Assembly (NCBI RefSeq): GCF_032854445.1
Contig: NC_088307.1
Span: 21,714,017 to 21,778,016, forward strand
Reading direction: 5' to 3'
Length of the DNA: 64,000 nucleotides
From: Liolophura sinensis
Taxonomy: Eukaryota; Mollusca; Polyplacophora; Chitonida; Chitonidae
The position numbers and the translations under genes are program-made. The notes under the pieces are model-generated. The model worked only from the letters and a program-made list of their open reading frames with translations, was not told the DNA's origin and did no database searches. Positions within the stretch are counted from its first letter, which is position 1. Every line of letters starts with the position of its first letter. Of the stretch, positions 57,600 through 64,000 are shown piece by piece.

Positions 57600-58680
57600 T
57601 GTTGAGCGTCAAGCGTGGTTGCAACAAGTACCATTTTAATAGTCTTTTGTAAAGTCTACCACGAGACAACCTTGATCTTTGAAGCCTGTGTGACACAAAC
57701 AGGCTTGTTTTGGCGACGGCTCATCACTTGTGTCCTCGCGCTGAACTTATATAATCAGTATCCATCAACAAAATTGTATTAGGTTTTCACAACAAGGGTT
57801 TTGTAAACTCTTGGGTTTGATTCCAGGTATCCTGACTTTGAAAGAGAATTATACATACCGTTAACGACAGTAGCAGAGTAATACGATGGGTGGTGCTGAA
57901 CAAATAGCGGTGTCTTATCTTTTAGCGGAATATTTTCAAGATGTACATACGTCTTCATTTGGCATTGGTTCGGGGAGAGAGGGGCGCTGTCGCTGTCAAA
58001 GGTCGAGAGAGATACACCCATTGCATTATTCAACAAGCATATTGAACTACATTTTACAACAGGCACGCGTCTAAAACTCTCAAAATTCATTTCCAGGTAT
58101 GTCACTTATGTTTTACTTTGTATTCAAGAATATTTAACTTATATATCCTTTATTTGCATAAAGGCCAACTGGCCTTTGAGTATACATTAGCTTAGCATCG
58201 GTCATGCACACGAGAGACAGTGTGATAGGTGATAATACTGCTTATATTAGCGATATGTACACGAATTAAGCTGTGAACAGGCAGAACAGTCGTCAGTAGA
58301 TACTAACTTAGCTAATTTGCGTCGGTCAGAGCGATGCCAATAATAATACGGGATACAGTATGCACTCAAAATGTTGAATGGTGCACCCGAACAAAATGGA
58401 ATTCATCCTTGGCAATATCACAAAGTAAACACTCCCTGTCTTCTAAAGCCACTGATTGCGGTTTATCTCCTCAACCCATCTCTACCTGTAATCTACTGGA
58501 CGAGACCCTTAATCTTGATAGTGTCGTTCTTTACTTAGACACAAATACAAATATGATTAAAGACAAAAGTTGTTAATTGTGATATGAAATCGGGCACTTC
58601 AGTGATACGACTTGCACGAAATGATCATTTAACCTTTGCTTTACAATGGAGAGAAACACCTCAACATTGCCAATGGCTTC
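57600..58680. other. No supported gene
   Basis: The first part continues the repeat that flanks the LTR. A SINE-tail-like piece occurs at 58100-58145. Frames of 80-108 codons have no recognised domains. Confidence 0.4.
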
Positions 58681-58682
58681 TG

Positions 58683-58893
58683 TTATATAAGACGGCGGCC
58701 AGCTTCATGACGAGAGCAAAACGGGCAGAGCTCTGGTGAAACCCACGACCATCCGCAGGTTGCTGGAAACCCGCATATAACCGGAGAGGAAGTCAGCATG
58801 CCCTGGTCTTGAACTCACGATGGCCGCATTGGTAAGAGGTTCCTGAGTCAGTGTGCTTCTAGCACGCTGACAACACTGCCACGAGAGCCTCCT
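58683..58893 (-). mobile_element. AATA-family SINE, tail lost
   Basis: Reversed core and head: TATAAGACGGCGGCCAGCTT, GACCATCCGCAGGTTGCTGG, CCGGAGAGGAAGTCAGCATG, GCACGCTGACAACACTGCCA. The tail is missing. Confidence 0.8.
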
Positions 58894-59248
58894 ATAGGCC
58901 TACTGTTTTTACATTGCTGCAGTCTTAGTTGAAATTTAATGATATGATTTTCGGTGACACATTGTCAGTCTTGTTTATCGTGTCTATATTTACCCGACCA
59001 GTGGGCAAACCGGTGCAGCTATTTCCTCGAAACATTTACATAACTATGAACAGTGCAAAACTTAATCATCGTGATCTTTTTTTTAATTTAGATTATGAAA
59101 ACATGCCAGGAGTAAAATGAAAAACTAATTAATGTACATAGATTTAGGCGAATGACGAAAAGTTTTGTTTTTTACAATGTTTTTGATTGCCTGTTTTGAA
59201 CGAAAAAACTTTTTTAAGGTTTTCATAAAAAAAAAACAACGATATCTG

Positions 59249-59490
59249 TGGCCGAGTGATTCTTAGTGCGGCACCGTGTCACAAGAACCTCTTATCAAAT
59301 CGCTATGAGTCTGGTTCATACTGCCGTCTTCTCCAATCGTATGTGGGAAAGTCTCCAGCAACCTGCCGATGGTCGTGGGTTTCCTCCGGGCTCTGCCCGG
59401 TTTCCTCCCACCATAATGCTGGCTGCCGTCGTATAAGTGAAATATTCTTGAGTACGGCGTAAAACACCAATCAAATAAATAAATAAATAT
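59249..59490 (+). mobile_element. AATA-tail SINE with diverged head
   Basis: The head GTGGCCGAGTGATTCTTAGT is clearly diverged and the B-box region is degraded. Core GGGTTTCCTCCGGGCTCTGC and tail GGCGTAAAACACCAATC with AATA repeats are intact. Confidence 0.9.
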
Positions 59491-59584
59491 AAATTCTGTG
59501 TTCATGGCAGAGTTTGACCCGTACCTTGGGTATCTCGTACCTTTACCAACAATCGATGGTTCGCTCCTTACTTTTCGAAAAATA

Positions 59585-59810
59585 ATCTGTTAAATTTAAC
59601 AGACATTCTATTGTCTGAGTGATGCTAAAATTTATTCTGTTATGACAGCCGATAATTCTGTTAAATATAACACAAGTATTCTACTAATTCAACATAAAAG
59701 TCGTGTTAAACTAACAGAACATTATATTTAGTATGACACAGTGTTATGTGGTAATAACAAATTTCCTGTTAAACTTAACACATATTTTAACATATTTTTT
59801 TTAGTGTAGA
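59585..59810. repeat. TAACAGA-rich dispersed repeat
   Basis: Repeated TGTTAAATTTAACA-like palindromic words (59590, 59660, 59770) end in TTTTTTTTAGTGTA. The reverse complement of that end (TACACTAAAAAAATGTTAA) occurs at about 37930. This fits a small inverted-repeat element, but its limits are unclear. Confidence 0.5.
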
Positions 59811-59865
59811 GAGACCATGCAAAAGGTCAATGCTCTTTGTTCTGTGTTTTAACCACATTAGGACA

Positions 59866-60130
59866 TACGGCAGGTGACTCACTTAGCATTCAGCACTGAG
59901 AGATAAGAGCAAGGAAACAGGACTGTTGGCCCAGTGTCAGTATAATGTTGCTGGGTAGGATGTCATGTCTGGTGTCTTCAGCATGATACTTCAGTCGCGG
60001 TTGCACTGTAGCGGCATTGACTCACCCTGTCACAAGAAGACACATTCTATATTCACACACCTAATGGCTCCTCATCGTCATGTGACTGAAACACTGTTTA
60101 TTACGACTTAAAAACCCGAGCGTTCATGCA
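59866..60130 (+). mobile_element. CACTC-related SINE, 5'-truncated
   Basis: Body GGCCCAGTGTCAGTATAATG, GGTTGCACTGTAGCGGCATT, TCATGTGACTGAAACACTGT and a decayed tail. It is closest to 36460-36765. Confidence 0.75.
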
Positions 60131-60138
60131 TACATATT

Positions 60139-60276
60139 ATCAGCGTGTTGCATCAATATATAACATATTTCGTTTTGAAGATGAATATTTACACTCACCT
60201 TTCGGGTTGGTGAAAATCTCTATCGTCTTCAAAACGAAATATCAGACCAGATACCTGCGCAACACGCTGGTATATT
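60139..60276. mobile_element. Hairpin (foldback) miniature element
   Basis: The left side (CAGCGTGTTGCATCAATATA, TATTTCGTTTTGAAGATGA) is mirrored on the right (TCGTCTTCAAAACGAAATAT, GCGCAACACGCTGGTATA). The centre (ATTTACACTCACC...GGTTGGTGAAAAT) also pairs, so almost all of its 138 bp can fold into one stem. It has no coding capacity. Confidence 0.85.
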
Positions 60277-60596
60277 GTCACAGTGACCAGTATTACAGAC
60301 ACTTGTTCTTAAATTCATACGCGTACTTCAGCCAATGTAGGCTGTTTTTTCACGGATGTTTTGATCTATTTGATTGCTGTTTTACGCCATAGTCAAAAAT
60401 ATTTCACTTATGAGTGACGCTGATATCGGCTGGCGCATGCGTCTGTGACTCTGTAAGTATGCAGATATGATATCAAACGCTTCAGGCTGTGTTCCTTGCT
60501 CGCCTATTCGTCGAATGCGGTTGTTTATCGAAGGATGATGGACAAATCAGAAGCCTAGAAGTTTCACTGAGTTGAGATGGGTATATGTATGTCTCT

Positions 60597-60842
60597 GTGT
60601 GTGTGTGTGTGTGTGTGTGTTGTTTTTTTTTTTTGTTTTTTTTTTTACCTTTTTTTTTTAAGTGACGATTCAAGTCTTGTCCTGCGAAGTTAAGCCAGGG
60701 GAAATGTCAAACAGATACAAGCGATAGCATTGTCAACTGTAGTTTTTCACATGCAATTAGAAATCCTCTTAATTTGTGTTTTGTTTTTTTTTTTTTGTTT
60801 GTTTTTTTTTTTTTTTTTTCGTTTGTTTTTTTTTTTTTTTTT
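60597..60842. repeat. (GT)n and poly-T tracts
   Basis: GT repeats at about 60597-60620, followed by poly-T tracts at 60621-60660 and, after a spacer, 60786-60842 with G interruptions. Frames here are artefacts. Confidence 0.95.
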
Positions 60843-60849
60843 CGGTGCT

Positions 60850-61830
60850 TAATTAAGGCATTTCGGGTGTCTCAATTGTTAATATTTCCTTGTTTCTCAA
60901 TAAAGGGTGAAGAAAACAGCAAAGAAAGTAATAAAACTGCTGCGCAGATCGTTAGTCCCCTTGGGGGGCTTCCCCAATGAAATGAATGGGTGACCCTGGT
61001 GTAATGGATGACTACCTTAGTTATCATCATATTCAACAATGTTGAATATTCAATGTTAACTTTTCTAAAGATAGCACCTTTCTAAAGAAAGATTCTACGG
61101 CTAAATCCTCCTGGCTGCATCAGTAGTGTTCAGTAGAGCGTGCGGTTAAAACCAGGTTAGGACATTGGCGAATATTTTATAATACACACATTACATATAT
61201 ATGTGTGCTTTTCTGGAATCAATGGCTTTAACCATGCCAGTTAGATAAATGACTCTCTTCCCCCTTTCACTTTGATTTTAGTCAGAAAGGAACGCAAGGT
61301 CTGGTACCTTATCAAGCGATGTAAAGAACGCATAGTTTTATTTTTAATATGGAGTACATGGTGTTGCATAGCATATAAAATAACAATAAAACTTCTCAGC
61401 GTTCTTCTGATAGATTAAAAATGGCTTAAAGCTAGAGTTGTCCTAAGGCCCCCCAGAGTCAGTCCGTAAATTAAGAAGCCCGCTTGGTGACTTTAACGGT
61501 GATAACTGTCCAAACAATAATCATTGATAACTTTTCCGAAGTTTTTCCTACCGTTCACGGAAAACACATTAATTAGAAGAGTTATTAGAAAATATAAAAC
61601 ATGCCTCAAACATGAAAAGTGTTTCATCTCTTTCTTTGGCACATCTTTCTTCATTTTCCTTAAAATCACCCTCTTAGTTTTCTGGCACCTTTTAATGCAT
61701 TCTTTAAGAGTGATGGAATGGCGGTCTGGTACCTGACCAAGACTTGGACTGTAATCAGTGGTTCGGGTTCAAATCCCCTTGATTGGGCTGATTAATATTT
61801 TTAACTGAAGCCTGACATTTGGTGTCATGC
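60850..61830. other. No supported gene; weak tRNA-like block
   Basis: A B-box-like GGTTCGGGTTCAAATCCCC lies at about 61763 with a poor A box, probably another SINE head remnant. A short AT-rich inverted run occurs at about 61033-61056. Nothing else is seen. Confidence 0.35.
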
Positions 61831-61833
61831 CGC

Positions 61834-62136
61834 CATAAGTAATAGCTATGAAGGCTTTGACAAAATGGCGTCATAAGTAATAGCTATGAAGGCTTTGACA
61901 AAATGACGTCGAAAGTAAAAGCTATGAAGGCTTTGCCAAAATGACGTCATAAGTAATAGCTATGAAGGCTTTGCCAAAATGACGTCATAAGTAATTAGCT
62001 ATGAAGGCTTTGACAAAATGACGTCATAAATAATAGCTATGAAGGCTTTGCCAAAATGACGTCATAAGTAATAGCTATGAAGGCTTTGACAAAATGACGT
62101 CATAAGTAATAGCTATGAAGGCTTTGGCAAAAATGA
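61834..62136 (+). repeat. 38-bp minisatellite with a CRE palindrome per unit
   Basis: About eight units of CATAAGTAATAGCTATGAAG followed by GCTTTGACAAAATGACGT. Five units hold a perfect TGACGTCA (61942-61949, 61980-61987, 62019-62026, 62057-62064, 62095-62102); two earlier units have one-base variants. The period is 38-39 bp. Confidence 0.96.
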
Positions 62137-62149
62137 CTGGATGCTTAAC

Positions 62150-63040
62150 TCACAGTGTCCAAACGCTAATGACAAAGTTAAGAAAAGATTTTTCAGCATA
62201 GGGGACCTGAAGAAATAAGTAGTGAGTGAAGATACTCGTCAGGTCTTCAGTGTATTTCTTTTGATGCACGAATCTTTGCACGTACAGTCACGCACAGTTC
62301 TGTCCAATGAATTATTGTTGTAATAGCTTTAAGGACAAAGAACGTACTAGCTTGAACTACGTGTCATAAAAAAATTATAAATTAATTATAAAAAATAGTT
62401 TGATCTTATTTTTAGTAAAATGAATTTAAAACTTTTAATCCTACTATGACCTTTTCTGAAAACATTTTGATATTATTTCAACTTTTTGCCTCTTGACACT
62501 CATTGATTGCTATATTTTATCATTTATCCATCTTCATTTATAGCCACTAATGCATTCAATAAATGGATCTTGAAACGAACGATTTCAAGCCAAAACATAT
62601 TGCTGTCACATCACTCATACACGCTGGTTCCAACAAACCCATATGGAATGCCGTGTTCTAAATGCATTTTAGTCGATAAGAAAACTTCTAAAAACTTAAA
62701 TCAAACTACTTTCCTGGACAGTGTTTCATCACATAACTACTTTATTATAGTGTTGTATTTTCTTTAAGCACGATACAGTAGAATTATACTCTGGAGCTCT
62801 CCTTAAAGATGCTTTTCCACAATTCACTAGATTAAGGCGCAAAACAGCAGAACACATGATGTAATGTTGTGGTTTCACTGCACCTTTTTTTACACCTTTC
62901 GCACTAAAATAATCATTAGGAGAGAGATGTTCTACGGAAAAATGCCCTGTAGCGGTGCCCTGCACTGCCATCAAACGTTACCCTGAAAATATACATTTTT
63001 CACTTTGTTCAAGTTTTCACTTATACAAGATGACGGTAGG
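62150..63040. other. No feature seen
   Basis: AT-rich. Frames of 86 and 81 codons have no recognised domains. Confidence 0.45.
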
Positions 63041-63048
63041 AATCAATG

Positions 63049-63265
63049 CATCGAAATGGACATTCGTATACTAGCCGTCAACCAATAATGACATTTTCCT
63101 AAAAGGCCAGCTCTCAAAACTACGTTTAACACAAACCACCAAAGAATTAAGAAAGAATATGTAGTACGAAGTTAGGACTGAATCATGCAAACAGAAGCAA
63201 TCAACAGTTCCCATTGATGTTGGATAGGCGCAAGGTATGTTCTAGGCGAATGAGTGAACTTAGTT
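63049..63265. repeat. Dispersed repeat E, copy 2
   Basis: Resembles 1-215 in the same orientation: GGACATTCGTATACTAGCCG, GTCAACCAA, AGTACGAAGTTAGG, ATCATGCAAACAGAAGCA and TATGTTCTAGGCGAATGA. Confidence 0.6.
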
Positions 63266-63457
63266 AGTATCGAAATCGTGTACACACGAGTGCAGGGACT
63301 AAACGAACGCCCTCAGACAGGAACAAAAAAGTCTGACTTACAGCGGCATCCTAACCATTGGGAGCTGAATTCAACCCTTTCTCCTCTTCGGGCAGTTACT
63401 AGACAGCTGCTGTAAAAGTAATGATGATGCTAAATAGCCGCTGACGAGTCCAACGAA

Positions 63458-63700
63458 TTATTTATTTATTTATTTATTTATTTTTTTATTTGGTGTTTTA
63501 CGCCTTATTCAAGAGCACTTCACTTATATGACGGCGACCAGCATAATGCTGGGAGAAAACGATGCAAAGCCGGGAATAGCCAAAGGTTGCTGTCAGACTT
63601 TCCCACGTACGGTCAGAGAGGAAGCCAGCATGAGCAGAACTTGAACTCATAACTACCTTGCTGTGCTGGCGTGCCAACGAATAACTAAGCCATGCATTAC
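63458..63700 (-). mobile_element. AATA-tail SINE, diverged, full length
   Basis: Minus-strand tail TTATTTGGTGTTTTACGCC with a long TTAT run, core with AGAGAGGAAGCCAGCATGAG, and decayed head near 63690 (CTAAGCCATGCATTACTC). One block of the core (about 63570-63585) is shortened. Confidence 0.82.
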
Positions 63701-64000
63701 TCTCTCCACGATAGACCCCTTATAACCTTATGGTTTGATGACCTGTCGAAAGGTAGCCGTTTTTCTGGTACAAGTGATGATTTTCATTGTTAGCCAATGT
63801 GCGCTCCGTACAAGCTGAAAGCCTTCGCGAAAGACTACAAATTTTCATGGGTAGTAAGAAATTGACCACTGAAAACTAATTTGAATTAATTCGTAGATAA
63901 GCGGACGTTACTGTTGAGATATTCCTGGCCAAACAGCTCTGAGTACATCGCAGATAAAGTTTCCGGCATATTCATCAGGGAAAAGATATTTTATGTATCA

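Overview
The window looks like nuclear DNA from a marine lophotrochozoan, most likely a mollusc, possibly a brachiopod or relative. This rests on its repeats: two tRNA-headed SINE families, one ending in an AATA-type tail after a GTACGGCGTAAAACACC motif, the other ending in CACTCACTCACTC after GACGTTAAACCCC. Neither assignment was tested against a database. The DNA is AT-rich and repeat-rich, with large introns.

One protein-coding gene is supported with confidence: a plus-strand CCN-family matricellular protein gene of about 39 kb with five coding exons. Exon 1 (4749-4910) encodes a signal peptide, exon 2 (32858-33083) the IGFBP module, exon 3 (34891-35199) the VWC module and hinge, exon 4 (36057-36268) the TSP1 module, and exon 5 (43499-43759) the C-terminal cystine knot. 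Intron phases are 0, 1, 1 and 0, every junction has GT-AG ends, and the joined frame gives 389 residues. All cysteines expected in the four modules are present. Exon 1 is the least certain part because it lies about 28 kb upstream of exon 2. A 78-nt candidate cassette exon in intron 4 (40287-40364) keeps the frame.

The rest is introns and flanks filled with mobile and repeated DNA: at least twenty AATA-tail SINE copies or fragments, five CACTC-tail copies, a few members of a third tRNA-headed family, a 5'-truncated non-LTR retrotransposon end (about 24.6-25.2 kb), a deleted LTR retrotransposon (56.2-57.6 kb), a TA-flanked mariner-type deletion derivative (47.4-47.7 kb), three foldback elements (1.0-1.8, 15.1 and 60.1-60.3 kb), and several minisatellites. 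Two minisatellites create long ORFs that I treat as by-products (10.0-10.5 and 52.4-53.4 kb).

Layout: 1-4.7 kb is nested repeats followed by a CpG-containing region upstream of exon 1; 4.9-32.8 kb is intron 1; 33-43.5 kb holds the remaining exons; 43.8-64 kb is downstream sequence with no further gene that I can support. Most other open frames are short, lack recognisable domains and overlap repeats. I see no bacterial-style operon, CRISPR array, rRNA or intact tRNA gene.
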